A stretch of DNA of 64,000 bases from Chlamydoabsidia padenii (taxonomy: Eukaryota > Mucoromycota > Mucoromycetes > Mucorales > Cunninghamellaceae), in NCBI GenBank assembly GCA_025330725.1, contig JAIWND010000002.1:1116001-1180000 (forward strand), written 5' to 3'. Below, one piece after another: positions 38,838 through 50,874 of this stretch. The notes beneath the pieces are model-generated. The model ran no database searches. It was not told where the DNA came from and saw nothing but the letters and a program-made list of their open reading frames with translations. Made by a program: the position numbers and the translations under genes. The number at the start of each line of letters is the position of its first letter. Within the stretch, counting starts at the first letter, position 1.

Positions 38838-41800
38838 ATGGCTTATTTTACATCTCGGCATACATTAACGGAACAAGGCAGCGATAAAAACAACAGCAAG
38901 GACGAAAAGCAACCTTTATTATCGTATGACTCACGGCACCTATATGATTCTACCTCACAACAACGACCATCATCAACCAAACATACCAAGTCACTGTCCT
39001 ACTCTTCGTCTTGCACAACACCAACAGACGGGCTTGATTCACTTATTCCGCCTGTGAAACGGTTGGCTCATCTACGGCGATTGACTTGGTCTGACCATGG
39101 AACACCTTCAAACGATCCTTTTTACGACAATCCTCCTACGCCTATACAACTTCCTTCCACATGTTGTTGCTTGGATCAAAGTGACACTGCCATTAATGGT
39201 GAATTGCAATGGTTGATATCATGGACGCTCACTGGTTGTCTTGTATGTCCTGTGGGAGCGACTCTCATTGTATTCATGTCACCTGAAACTAGCCGCAGTC
39301 CTTATGTGTGGATGCAACAATCATTCCAACCTCTTCTTGCTGTGTTTTGGTGCTTACTGATAGTATTTTGGAAACATCATCCTGAACGGCTACGATCCAT
39401 CGCACGTTGGGGTCAACTATCCTGTCTGGTGACTCTCTTGTCGTTCGTGTCAATTCCAAGCGTATTCCACATCACGATGGAGTGGATCTATCTTTTGACT
39501 GCCATTCAATCACTTGGCCTCTGTCTGTTTAGTGTGGCCCGGCGTTTGGATCTTGCGGATGAACGACAACGATTAGGATTCCAACAACGGTTTCGTAATC
39601 AACATGGTCTGGCCCAACGACTGGTGAATGAACAAACGTATAATTATGCTGAACGTCGTTTGGCTTATTTATCTACAGTGTCGAACGAAATTCAAGATGC
39701 CGCTCTGATGATTCTAACCACTCTTGAACAATTCTCTCCAGGGGCGCTTCTCAACACTACACAGGAACTGCTCAGTGCTTGCTCCATTCCCGTGCCTATC
39801 ACAAGTATATCTGCTATACACACCACTATGAAGCATGTATGTCATGTCAGCTCTCACTTGCAGCTCATGTCTTGTCTTGTCCAGGAAAGCAACAACAATA
39901 ACAACAACAACAACAGTAGAACAAGTAATGATGATTCGGTATACGATGGTGCTTCAGAACCTTCAAGAGGAACTCATCAAGTACCATTGCAATCACATCT
40001 TCGGCAATCATTTGATATTGGTGATTTTGCTCAAAATACCGGGGATGCTTTGGCTGGAATGGCTTCGAAATTGGATGTCAACATGGTCCTGTATCACTCT
40101 GATAACAGTCTATACCACACAAGGATCATAGGAGATGAAGCCGCCTTTAGACATGCTTTACTTAGCGTAAGTATTAACAAAGATGAAGGATAATATAAAC
40201 TGACTGTTCTTTTTCTTTTTTCTTTTTTGTCTTTTAGTTAATGCGGAACATATTGGAAGGTAGCACTCCTGGAGCGTGTATTGAACTTGGACTCAACCTG
40301 ACACCAGTGGAAAACGACAAGAAGAAGGTGACAGTTACATTCGAAATTACTCACACCTGCTCTCCATTCATTCCAGATCACCTCTCATCTGCAGCTATCT
40401 TACTTCCTAACACCAAATTGACAACTCAACTCGTTCGGTATGTTGGTGGAAGGCTCTCCATCAACAATCTCACAAACAGCAGGACTCGATTTGACATGTC
40501 AGTAGAGGTGGATTTGGACAACGACAGCGATGATGATCGTTTACTTTTTATTGGGGATACATCAACGATATCTGGGACGGCTTCACCACTACATAAATCG
40601 TATCATCATATCAAATTCGCCACTGAACCAACAATGAAGGAGCTCACAAAGTTTATGGAACATCTCAAGGGTCTCAAGATGGTGTTACATGCCAAGGAAC
40701 AAAGTGTCTTTGCCAAGCATTTAACGGGGTGTCTTGCTAGCTGGAACAGCGATATCAGTCATGTACCGGTCTCTTGTCTGGACGATAATAACGATGTGAT
40801 GATGACTGAAGCTTGCTCAACACCGGGATCAGAGGAGGATTATTCGTCTGCTCTCACTGATAGCGTCATTGATTACCAACAGCAACAGCGACATCACCAC
40901 CATCGTCATCACCAACTGCACTCTACAACTACAACAACTCCGACAGTATCAGCAGCAACAAACACAATCTCATCTACAACATCATCAGTAGCATCCTATC
41001 GGTCTGCACCCACCACGGCACCACATGTCCCATCACCTGCTACTGAAGAAGAACATATTCTCTCGATTCCTCCAACCTTTGTACTTATTGACGATCATAT
41101 CATGACTCTGGAACACAAATTACTAGAATTCAGAACACATCCACCAGTTTCGGTACTTCCAGCACATGGTCGACGACACAAGCACTCCAAAAAGAATCAA
41201 TCAACAACACAACACCATGGACCGACCACTGCTATCATTCACTTTACATCATTGGCCAACTACAAACGTGTGCGTGATACCATACAATGGGCTTCGACAT
41301 TATCTACTCCTTTTGCCATGCCTCGAGTTGTTGTGGTGCCTAAACCAGCAGGTCCTCGGCGTTATTTAACGGCCCTGCACACTGTGTGGCATAATGCGAT
41401 GGTGGAGCCACATTTTATACCTATTGCAACTTCACCAAGCAGTCCGGTGCCAACTGTTTTACTATCATCAATGCTCTCTCAAGTGGTAGATCATCCTTCG
41501 AGTATTACTCCACCTACACCAAACAACAACAACAATGATCAGCATCATCAGCATCATCAGCATCTCCATCCTCATCGACCTCGACGTCCAGTTAGTGGTG
41601 GATACAGTCCATCCTTCATTCAAATGCAACTACAACAACATGAAGGCAGTAACTACTTTTTTGATCATCGGTCTGGATCTCCATTGTTTGGTTCTCGTCG
41701 GCGATCTCAGCATGAAGTGGTGGATCCTGTGGGCGACAGTGTGGTGGGCGAGACTCTAATCGATCATGCAACTCGACCTTCTATATCATCATCTGGATCT

Positions 41801-43347
41801 AACTTGCCTCTGGTCATCAGTAGCGCCACGGAGGAATCGACCTTGGCATCAGTAACAACAAAACAACTATCCATCGGACAAGACTTACCTGTGGTGACAG
41901 CTGTAGCACAAGATATTGGGAACAATGAATCATCGAAAAGCATTGGCAGCTCCTCTCCTTTGACAGATCCAGGTACCACTAAACCCGAACCGACGAAAAC
42001 GACACCAACCAGACTGGCTAAAAGCATCAAAATCAACAAACGAAGGAAAAAGGATAAGGGGTCACCTTTTGCCAATGTTGTCAGTCCACCCATCAATGTC
42101 TTGATTGTAGAAGGTAAAAAGAAAAGAAAAGAAAACATAAAGGCTAATACTAATAGTCATTTATAGATAACATGATCAATCAAGCGATCCTATCAGCATG
42201 GATGAAGAAACACAAAATCAAATTCTCTGTTGCAAGCAATGGCCAAGAAGCAGTGGAAAAATGGAAAGGTGGTGGATTCCATTTGATCTTGGTAAGAATC
42301 ATACTAAAAAAAAAAAGGGGAGGGAATAGGATGATATTGTATACGGACTCATGTTGTTACTTTTTGTCATAGATGGATATTCAACTTCCTGTGATGAGTG
42401 GTATTGACGCTACGAAAACGATCAGGACCATTGAAAAGGAGCAGAAAATCGGAGTACTGCCAATGTCATCTTGCTTTTTGCGCCAACGCCAGAAACAACA
42501 GCTTCGACAGACGAATAGCACAGGGGACACAACAACAAATCCAATAATGGCAATGACAACATCGTCATCATCATCCTCTATCAACTCGACATCATCCTCA
42601 ACAAATGACAACCCCATATCACCATTGACAAGTACCCCTTCTACCTTCCGATCGCCTGTCATCATCGTGGCATTGACCGCCTCCTCGTTGGAATCTGATC
42701 GACATGCGGCTTTGGCAGCGGGCTGTAACGACTTTTTGACCAAACCTGTCAGTTTGGAATGGCTGGAAAAGAAGATCATTGAATGGGGATGTATGCAGGC
42801 ACTTATTGACTTTGAAGGATGGCGACGATGGAAACGATCAACACATGACGACGATGTCTCTTCTTGGACAAACAAGGTCAGCCAACAAGGAGGAGGAGGA
42901 GCAACAAACATCACTCCTCACCGTGGCTCACTCATCTTGGACGTTATGGGATATGCTTATTCTCGTCAAGACGGCCTCTCTCCTTTGCCATCGGTGGACT
43001 CGAACAGTAATGACCTCCTCTCCTCATTCCCCGTCATTAGTGGTGCTGTGGACAAGAATGAATCTGGTTTAGAACGAAAAGGTGTTTTACTCCCTGGTGC
43101 CATTGGGTGGAATAAACGACGATTCTCAACTGTGGATAAACAACAAGGATTACGACGACATAACACCACTTCGGCAAATCAGTATCAAAGAAAGTATTCA
43201 TCTACTACCATCAATCGAACTGCCTCCTTCTCCAGATTCCCGATCCAGAAAAGCTACAGTGCATCCATTCCATCTACTCCCGGTGTACGAAGACAAACAA
43301 CCAAAAAGGCCGTGTCCATGGACGATACTATGAAATCTGTAGAATAG
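38838..43347 (+). CDS. SSK1: Ssk1 response regulator with membrane region and degenerate histidine-kinase module
   Basis: Four exons (38838-40166, 40238-42113, 42167-42291, 42373-43347) give about 1,434 residues. A hydrophobic region near residues 115-235 has several membrane-like segments (WTLTGCLVCPVGATLIVFM, FQPLLAVFWCLLIVFW, LSCLVTLLSFVSIPSVF, WIYLLTAIQSLGLCLFSV). Next comes a HisKA-like helix where the phospho-His is Asn (LSTVSNEIQDAAL) and an ATPase-like fold (FRHALLSLMRNILEG; TTQLVRYVGGRLSI) lacking normal N and G boxes. The C-terminal receiver is clearly Ssk1: NVLIVEDNMINQAIL, FHLILMDIQLPVMSG with the phospho-Asp, IIVALTAS, GCNDFLTKPVSL, EWGCMQALIDF. Ssk1 relays osmotic and oxidative phosphorelay signals to the HOG MAPK pathway. 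An in-frame upstream start at 38739 would add a hydrophobic leader. Confidence 0.92.
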
Positions 43348-43374
43348 TGTCATAGTATAGATTAGTCTTTAGTC

Positions 43375-43417
<43 letters not shown>

Positions 43418-43933
43418 GTATCTAATAAAAGTATCTCCCTTTGTCGTTTGGATTGTATGTGTTTTATTTGTGTGGGTAGGAAGAAAAAAAAAAAGAGGAG
43501 TGTGTAATCCTGTCGTTCATGCATGAACGACGACTGATGTATGTGCTGATGGTGACTCCTCTCCAACTTGATGACTCCTTTGTATTGATTCATTGTCATT
43601 ACAAAATGGATAGTATCAACCTTCTTCTCCTTTGGAGGAACAAGTCTTTTTATAACGTTGAAAACCTGTCAATAAAGAGATCGGTTTAGTACTACAGGGA
43701 GTGATATTGTATCAGTTAATATTTCTAAAGTGTTCTATATGCTCAAGGCACCCTTTGATTCTTTGCAACAACCCAGAAAAAAAGGAGGGTTAGAGTCGAG
43801 ATGTGGCAGTATGTATAGGAGACCTTCTTTTAAGGAACTTTTTTAAGATTAGATACATATTTCTTTGTTTTCTTCCTTTTTCATTCCTTCACTTTTTTAT
43901 TTTTTGTTTTTTATTTTTTCATTCTACTGTATT
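43348..43933. other. Intergenic, SSK1 3' flank
   Basis: A T run joined to an A run (about 43373-43417), AATAAA at about 43422, then a perfect 20-bp palindrome at 43512-43531. T-rich up to the next gene. Confidence 0.55.
43512..43531. repeat. Perfect 20-bp palindrome
   Basis: GTCGTTCATG followed at once by its reverse complement. It has dyad symmetry with no spacer. Confidence 0.97.
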
Positions 43934-44743
43934 ATGCAACCACCAGCGGGAAACAAAAGAGCATCCACCACCACTTTTGCATTGGCCAAGTTTTTAGCCA
44001 CCACTGGGCCTGAGGAATACCCAGGCCATCATAATCGAGTCCACCCTTACGATATTTACCCAACCGTCGAACTCAAAACATCGAATACTAAATCCAATCT
44101 ATTTGATCGACTACGAAAAAAATCAAGCCTGGCAAATACGAAATGTATGCAAAAGCACCCATTTCCCGATCAGGCAATGGATAATTCAACCCCCGTCGCA
44201 TGGAACACCGTTGCCTATGGTAAGAGCACAATGTTACAACGAAAGTATATTCCTCTTATCCATGATAGTAGCCAACCCAAACTACAAAATGGGAACTATC
44301 ATCAGCCATATCCTCAACAACAACCCTTTTACGAGTTGCCAGACGGGGAAGCTACCCTGCTTACTTTTCCAACCCCGCCCGCATCGTCTGTGCATGAATC
44401 AGAAGAAGAAACCGATGCAGCCCCTAATAAAAAACAAGTCATCCGAGGATCTCGACACATCCAAGTGCAAACAGAAGTAATACCGCAAAGGAGACCAAAT
44501 ACGGATCGATGTGAGCTTTGTTGCCGCCCTTTCAATCCTCGACGGCAGGGCCGTCGAGCGAGTTGTCCCGCGATGTTGGCTTCGGGAGCGAAACTTACCC
44601 ACAAGAAAGATTTAATGGGCCACGAGGCTACCGTGCTACTGGCTTTGATTGAACAACTGAAACAACAATTGGCGGAGGAACAACAATCAAGGAAACTATT
44701 GGAAAAAGCTATCCAATTACAATGGCCAGCGGAGCAGAATTAG
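43934..44743 (+). CDS. Unknown protein with a C-terminal coiled coil and CxxC pair
   Basis: Single exon, 269 residues from MQPPAGNKR. The same frame stays open upstream with a hydrophobic leader, but that part is T-rich and probably untranslated. No family recognised. The first 150 residues are Pro/Asn/Gln-rich; a CELCCRPFNPRRQGRRASCP segment at about residue 195 could bind zinc with only a few Cys; the end is a coiled coil (ATVLLALIEQLKQQLAEEQQ). A perfect 9-bp inverted repeat with a 3-nt loop sits inside the coding sequence at 44538-44558, coding PRRQGRRA. Confidence 0.6.
   Translation: MQPPAGNKRASTTTFALAKFLATTGPEEYPGHHNRVHPYDIYPTVELKTSNTKSNLFDRLRKKSSLANTKCMQKHPFPDQAMDNSTPVAWNTVAYGKSTMLQRKYIPLIHDSSQPKLQNGNYHQPYPQQQPFYELPDGEATLLTFPTPPASSVHESEEETDAAPNKKQVIRGSRHIQVQTEVIPQRRPNTDRCELCCRPFNPRRQGRRASCPAMLASGAKLTHKKDLMGHEATVLLALIEQLKQQLAEEQQSRKLLEKAIQLQWPAEQN
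44538..44558. repeat. Hairpin-forming inverted repeat in a coding region
   Basis: CTCGACGGC, AGG, GCCGTCGAG: nine matched pairs, GC-rich, in an AT-rich setting. Confidence 0.9.
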
Positions 44744-45410
44744 ATGTAGTTATTCAATATCCGACTACGGGTAAATGTTCTAATGATCGACGGATAATAA
44801 AAATAAATGCAAGCGGGTATTCAATTATTCTTTTTTGGGGTGAATGAAGCCCGTCCTTTCCCTAGTCTATTTCTTTTTACACATGTCTTTCCCGGCTAAA
44901 AAGTTTATATGGGAAACCATATCGGGGGGGGAATGTTGTCATTGTCTCGGTGACACATGCGTCTTTTTTTTTTTTTTTTAATTCACACATATGAAATGCC
45001 GCCAGGTAGAGAGAACGAATCAGATCGGGGCACGGTATATTTATCAAACCAGGGAATATCAACCTCCGCCAATCAAAAACTGAAACGAGTCCGATAGTGT
45101 AGGTGGTACAAAGAAACACTAACCAAATAATGCAGGTCATTTGAGAGACGGACAAGAAAACAGAAACAAGGTTTTTAGGGTTTCTTTGTCATAGAGGGGT
45201 TGATCATGCTAAATGTTTCGGAGATGAAATAGTTTCTTTCCATTCAGCCCAAAATAAGTTTTCCATCTTGGGCTGCGTTTGCGGAGTTCACAATTGCTTT
45301 GCCCCTTGATTTTTGGGTGGGAAAAAAAAGTGTATATAAATAGGGGAAGCCCCCAAGACCTTCTTTTTTTTTTTTTCATCAACTCTTTACTTTATCTCTT
45401 TACTTTAACC
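44744..45410. other. Intergenic with a strong TATA promoter
   Basis: AATAAA at about 44803. GCGGGTATTCAA at 44813 is a relative of the recurrent motif. TATATAAATAG is at 45333-45343. No further gene seen. Confidence 0.5.
45333..45343 (+). promoter_or_regulatory. TATA box
   Basis: TATATAAATAG, about 70 bp before the start codon, followed by a pyrimidine-rich leader. Confidence 0.65.
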
Positions 45411-45875
45411 ATGACCACTTCTAATGTTCTTACCCCTTCCAACTATGAAGAACTTGACTTGCCATTGTCTACCGTTGTAGATGATGCTGAACTCTTGTCC
45501 ATTTTGGCATGTGACCCATCTTCAACTGACATTCATGCACATTCAAATCCCGATACCTCCTTTATTAAAATCCCGCCGACTGCTCTCCTTGACTGGGACG
45601 ACTGGAACCAAGATGTACCTGACTTTTTGAGCGACAAGAAACGCAAGCATACGGCATCGGATTCAGACGATGATGATGAAGATTTCAACTTTTTGGACCA
45701 ATTCGAATTTGTCGATGTAACGTTTGATGACAATGAAGACACCCTCCCCGATGCTAAAAAACAAAAAACCACCTTTGTTAATGAAAACGCCGAGGATTTA
45801 TCATCCCTGTTACAACAATCTGATGCATTGGTGAATGAGCATGATTATCGCTGGGTATTGGATATCACATCATAG
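45411..45875 (+). CDS. Unknown small acidic protein
   Basis: Single exon of 154 residues, no family recognised. It is strongly acidic with aromatic residues set among the acids (LLDWDDWNQDVPDFL, DDDDEDFNFLDQFEFVDVTFDD), a pattern common in activation domains, plus basic KKRKH and KKQKT patches that could be nuclear signals. A strong TATA box and short leader suggest high or inducible expression. Two copies of the TTYAAA-TCCCG motif fall inside the coding sequence at 45541 and 45564, coding HSNPD and IKIPP. Confidence 0.6.
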   Translation: MTTSNVLTPSNYEELDLPLSTVVDDAELLSILACDPSSTDIHAHSNPDTSFIKIPPTALLDWDDWNQDVPDFLSDKKRKHTASDSDDDDEDFNFLDQFEFVDVTFDDNEDTLPDAKKQKTTFVNENAEDLSSLLQQSDALVNEHDYRWVLDITS

Positions 45876-46191
45876 CTGCATTCATCCTTTTTTTTTTTGT
45901 TACTCCCTTTTTTGTACATATTCTTTTGCTTCTTTGTATATGTTTTCAATATAAGCATCACACATTACACACACTTATAGTACATAAACACTGAACATAC
46001 AATGCCCCTCCTGCACCCCCTCCTATTTTCCCACTCCTCCATACACTTGATTCCCCCTTGTCTTTACATCATTCTGCATTACCATTCAATAAAAACTTTT
46101 TTTTAATACAAAACAACAAACTATTATCTTTATTGGTTCCAACTTGTGCATAAAGTAAATACACAGGATGAGTATGATAACTACTACTAAG

Positions 46192-46244
<53 letters not shown>

Positions 46245-46305
46245 TTTACAGTAAGCTAAACTATGTGACGAAAAGGTCAAGGGTATTGTAGATGCCATGG
46301 TCGGT
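45876..46305. other. Intergenic between convergent genes
   Basis: T and C-rich, AATAAA at about 46088, then (TA)n and (TATG)n arrays at 46192-46245. No gene seen. Confidence 0.5.
46192..46245. repeat. (TA)n and (TATG)n microsatellites
   Basis: About 13 TA units then about 7 TATG units. Confidence 0.95.
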
Positions 46306-48383
46306 TTATGATTGGCGCCGTTTCGATTCGATTAGGTTCATGTTGGGTACACCTAATTCAGCCTACATAAATAAAAACAAATCATATACCCCAAACAGGT
46401 TGCTTGATGTTAGCATGAATGAACATCACATTGTGTTTGTTATATGCATATACCTTTCCATCCTGAGGCTTTGTGTCGTCGTTCACCACCTCTTCTTGGC
46501 CGCATTGATAAAACCCACATTTTTGCTATAATCACAAATGCATTAGATCATCATCATCATCACCTTTCTTTCTTTTTTTTTTTTTTTTTTTTTTTGTTTA
46601 CCTGAGTCCAACTTGACAAACAACGCCAGCAGAAACGATATCCACATAGTAAACAATCTACCCGGTTACATCCTTCGTCTCGATTGATCATGACCGAGCA
46701 ATTGGGACAAGGGCGACTAAATAAGGAAAGGTTAGTTACAAGGCGGGGAGATTTGACATTGTTGTTTTGACTTGCGTGTTATTGATTTTCCATTGGATAG
46801 AAGCAGTTTGGTCGGAAGATTGTTGTTTCAAAGTTGATTTCAAATGATTCATGCAAGTCATACCAAGGTGAGCCTTTTCCCCGCATTGTAGACAGATTTG
46901 TAAGCCGCAACATTCACTACCACAGGAAATCAGTTAGTATTTTGCCTTCAAGTCTTTATTTTATTTTTTTATTTTCTTGCTTACCATTTTTCCAATGGAA
47001 AGTATGCTACATGCCAAAATTGAGTTTGTTTCCAGGCTTCTGGAATCACCTCCATTGCCACCAGTTGTTTAGATACCTGTGCCGCTTTGTTGTAAACTGT
47101 GATACCTGATGAATCGGACTGTTGTTGAGCCATACGAGCCAAAGGAGGGACAATCTTTTGATACAAATCTTGGACACGACCAATACGAAATGTTGCACCT
47201 TTTCTTTGATAGATCTGATCAAAAAGTTGTTGAATTTGGTCCAATTGTTCCTTCCATTGCGGATTATCCACTGTTGCGATCAAAGATGTAAGAGCTTCGG
47301 AGATGTATTCCAGTCGTCTAAAAACAAAAAAACAACAGCACATGATTAGTAAAGCCCAGAAGGTTACCTTTTTTTTTTTTATCTTACCTTTCTCTGGATA
47401 TGCCTTGTTGCCTTGGAGATTGGCATGGAATGACTTGATTTTCACATCCAGAGCAATGACGGACAAAAGGTCGATAAGGTTGATTGAATTCATTATACTT
47501 GTCCACGACTTGTTTTGATACATAACGACTCCATTCGGTTTGAGGAATAACTTCTTGGCAAACTTAAAAAAAAAGGCAAAAAAAAAAATTGTGGTGTTAT
47601 TAAATGAGAAACCAACCCGTGTAGTAGGGCACATGTTTTCTATTTACCTGGACACTTGATCCGTGTGACGCCTAACCCCCAAGATGCTTGTACAGTTTCT
47701 TCGGTATACCTAAAAATCACAAAGATATATATATATATATATATTGGTCCAGTTATACCAATCATCATCATCAACACGTCTTACCTTGCAAAACAGTCTT
47801 TACAAAACTGATCCCGACAAGATTCCAAGCATAAAGAGTAAGTCTGTTCCAAACAAATAGAGCACCGCTGTAACCAAAAGTATAAATGATTTCGTTCATC
47901 ATCAAGTATATTGTGGCGTAGTGGTGAAGTAGATCGAGAGTGTGTGGTGGTCTTGTTGTTGTTGTTCGTGGTGGCAGGGTTCGGTGGTACTCCAGCAACA
48001 TTTGTCGTCGTCTGCGTTGAATTATAGTGACCATGGTGCCGACTAATTAAGCGGTAAAGACAGCCCACCACAAAAGATAAAGATTTCAATAAAATAGCTG
48101 GCATCAACCAAGTCGGATAAAAGACATAGAAGAAGGGCAGGCAGTAACAAAATAAGAGATTGGATACGTTGAATTTGTCCACCAGTTCACGCCATTGTTG
48201 TGCTGGAGTTTCTGGAAACATCCAACAAAGGAATCGACTGAGCCAACCATCTTTGCCAGGATCTTGTTCTATTGGCTCTGTGTTACTGCTGTTGTTACTG
48301 ATGGGTGCTGAGGTCGATGCTATAGCTTGTTGTCGATGCCCAAGTAATTGTGTCGTGTTTGTTTCCAAAGAAGTTGTAGCCAT
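46306..48383 (-). CDS. RBR (RING-IBR-RING) E3 ubiquitin ligase with membrane segment
   Basis: About eight exons, roughly 510 residues. A hydrophobic stretch at about residues 80-120 (LLFCYCLPFFYVFYPTWLMP, SLSFVVGCLYRLI) suggests membrane anchoring. RING1: CSICLEQTYSLCLESCRDQFCKDCF...KCPG. A long helical insert (LEYISEALTSLIATVDNPQW to the exon end) separates it from the IBR half CCGLQICLQCGEKAHLGMTC. RING2 reads RPCPNCSVMINRDEGCNRVDCLLCGYRFCWRCL; the Cys in GCN is where the ubiquitin thioester forms in the family. RBR ligases transfer ubiquitin through that Cys. Substrates cannot be inferred. Stop at 46306 is in frame with the last exon (ELGVPNMNLIESKRRQS). Confidence 0.88.
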
Positions 48384-48989
48384 CTTTATGAATCGTTACT
48401 GGTAAAGTATAGAGAGGAGGGAGGGGGATATGATATGTTATATATAAAAAAGAGAATGAATACAAGTAAATAAAAAAGAGGTATGTGTGAGTGTGTGAAT
48501 TAACGGAAAAGAAGTAAACAAAAGTAAACCACAGAATCCGTTGTAAAAAGAGAATCGTCGGAATTCAAATAATTATAATGATGGAGCCGTTGGTGGAATT
48601 GAACCAATCATGGACAGCAGAATGATCCAAATAAAGAAGTTATTTAACCCCCGCTATTCTTCATCCAAGTCAACAAGAAAAGATGATATCATCATTCTAC
48701 TACCACTTGTGCAATGATTTCATCGATAACCAAGTAAGACACGTTGCATAAAGTATGATATTTTTTAATGTTTATTGAGTGCCCATGATGTAATAGGTAG
48801 AATATTATACAATAATAAAAAAAAAGGGAGCTATAAGGTTGGTAGTAATATGTGGTAATAGTAAAGGTAAAAAAGAAGATGACATGTACAATAAAAAGAG
48901 GAGTGTAAAGGAGAGAGGGAAGGAAGGGAGGACAAATGCTGTAAAGTAAAAGAAAAAAAATGATATGATATGTATAAGTAACCAAGTAT
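48384..48989. other. Intergenic, RBR promoter
   Basis: A/G-rich on plus with a TATATAAAA near 48442, TTTAACCCCCGC at 48643 resembling the recurrent motif, and TTTATT poly(A)-type signals near 48770 for the next minus gene. Confidence 0.5.
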
Positions 48990-50289
48990 CTAGTAGAATG
49001 CGCTGATGGAAGCCATGGATTGTGGTAAGGATGTGTACATAGATGGGAAGGGAGCATAAGTGTTGTAAGACTGTAAAGAAGGTGGCATCATAGGTGGATG
49101 TGATAGGGTGTTACCGCTGCTGCCAGTCATATTTGTCGTACCAGTCGCCATATTGACATTCATTGTGTTCACCATACTAGAGGAAGCCAAGTTTTCTTTT
49201 TCGCTGGCCTTTCTTGCTGCTTCCCGTTCCTTCTTTTGTCGTCGCCAGTTCTTTCGCATTTCTTTGAACTCGGAAGGATGCCGTTTTGCCCCCTGTATTA
49301 AATTATTAAAAAAAAAAAAGGTTGGTTTCACAATATAATTGGCTGATTTTTTATTTTCTTCTGTATGATTCACAACTTACGTGTTTTTGCATAGAGACAT
49401 GAGCATTCAGATGATTGAGTGTGCCATAAGATTTTGTACAATTGGGCCAGGTGCAATGGTATAGTCGTTCAATTTCATCGTATCGTCGTCGAGGTCGTTT
49501 GCGTTGGTTAGCACCAGGAATAGCCACAAAAGAGTAGTTCTTTTCCATAGAGTCCCGAGGATCCGTACCGTTAGGCATCATAAAGGAAGATGACATATCA
49601 GCATGTTCACTGTTGTTTGATGGTGAAGAGATAGTTGTGTTGATAGGAGATGTAGTGGTGACTGAAGGCGCAACATTATAGAATGAAGATGGGTTGGCAG
49701 TGGTTGGTGGTAACATGGTGTTGTTTGCCATCATAGCAGCAGCCACAGAAGTTGTTGAACCGTCGAGTTCGTCCTGCGAGGGTGGCAAGTACATAGCAGC
49801 AGAAGTAGGATCCAATAACATTGTCAACGGCGCTGTGGTAGTAGACATACTGGTGACCGGTGCCATCATTCCCAGAGAATCGGGCATGGCCGAGACAGCG
49901 GATGGTGCAACAGACAGAGAAGATTCGGTTGGTAAAGAGGTATGTACAGAAGTTGCCGCTGTTGTTGATAATGGTGCCGAAGTAGTTACAGTGGAGAAGT
50001 ATTGTTCTTGTTGTTGTTGTGCCTCTACCAAGGCTCGGATGACTGGAGTTGGTAAAGGAGCCGTGACGGAAGTTGTGTTGGTGCTAGAGGATTTACCGTC
50101 TGTTGTCAATAGTTGAGATAAAGGTGGTAAAGAAGGTAAACCCAAATCATGAAGATAACCAGTTTCAACAGATGTGTTCGCAGAAGAGTCGATGCTTTGT
50201 TCATGAGGGTCAGGTTTAGGATCCGTCAAGCCAATTTGCTTGTCGCAAGGTCGTAATGTAAAGTAAGAGGTTTCTGATGATGCCATCAT
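48990..50289 (-). CDS. Con7-like C2H2 zinc-finger transcription factor
   Basis: Two exons, about 390 residues. A long Ser/Thr/Pro-rich N-terminus (about 260 residues) precedes a basic stretch (RKRPRRRYDEIER) and one finger, LYHCTWPNCTKSYGTLNHLNAHVSMQKH, split from GAKRHPSEFKEMRKNWRRQKKE by an intron. This finger-plus-helix block (YGTLNHLNAHV..QKHG.KR) is the hallmark of the Con7 family, which in filamentous ascomycetes controls spore shape and infection-related growth. A role here is not known. Start is either of two adjacent ATGs (50289 or 50286). Upstream plus-strand AGAAAGAGAAAG repeats (about 50380-50420) lie in its promoter. Confidence 0.85.
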
Positions 50290-50640
50290 AATATAGTTTG
50301 GTAATGTTATATAAAAGCAAAGTAAAAGTAGCCAAATAAAAAGAATATAGGTAGTTGTATAAAGTTACGTGAAGATAATGAGAAAGAGAAAGAGAAAGAA
50401 AAACAGAGAAAGAGAAAAAGAAAAATCCTTTTTAAGGCACAGATGAAAAAAAAAAGTAAAGGGGCGCCGGAGTTTTAACAATACGTCATTTCAACAGGAT
50501 GCGAGTCTGCCATTATCCAATTAAAATCAAAGAAAGTATTACTGACTGAGGAGAGAGATCGGCAGAAATTTTTTGTGCACCCTCCATATGATCATAATTG
50601 ATAATGAGGTTTCAACCCCCCTTTTTTTTCTACCCCCATC

Positions 50641-50682
<42 letters not shown>

Positions 50683-50833
50683 CGGCACCCTCTTTTCGGG
50701 TCCAGATATACCCACATGCATATCATACATGCACACAGTACATTGTATGTAAACATCCAACTACGCCCCCACTCCCACCAAAAACAACCCACAAACATGT
50801 TAAGAAACAAAGACAAGACAAAGTATGGATGAT

Positions 50834-50874
<41 letters not shown>

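Noticed and set aside
45541..45575. Coding motif copies as proof of regulation
   Set aside because: They are explained as well by the encoded residues, so they are listed with low interest only.
48595..48650. tRNA-like GGTTCAATTCC on the minus strand
   Set aside because: No matching D arm or anticodon stem upstream, so not a tRNA gene.
49694..50116. Plus-strand frame of 140 residues
   Set aside because: Antisense of the Ser/Thr-rich part of the Con7-like gene.
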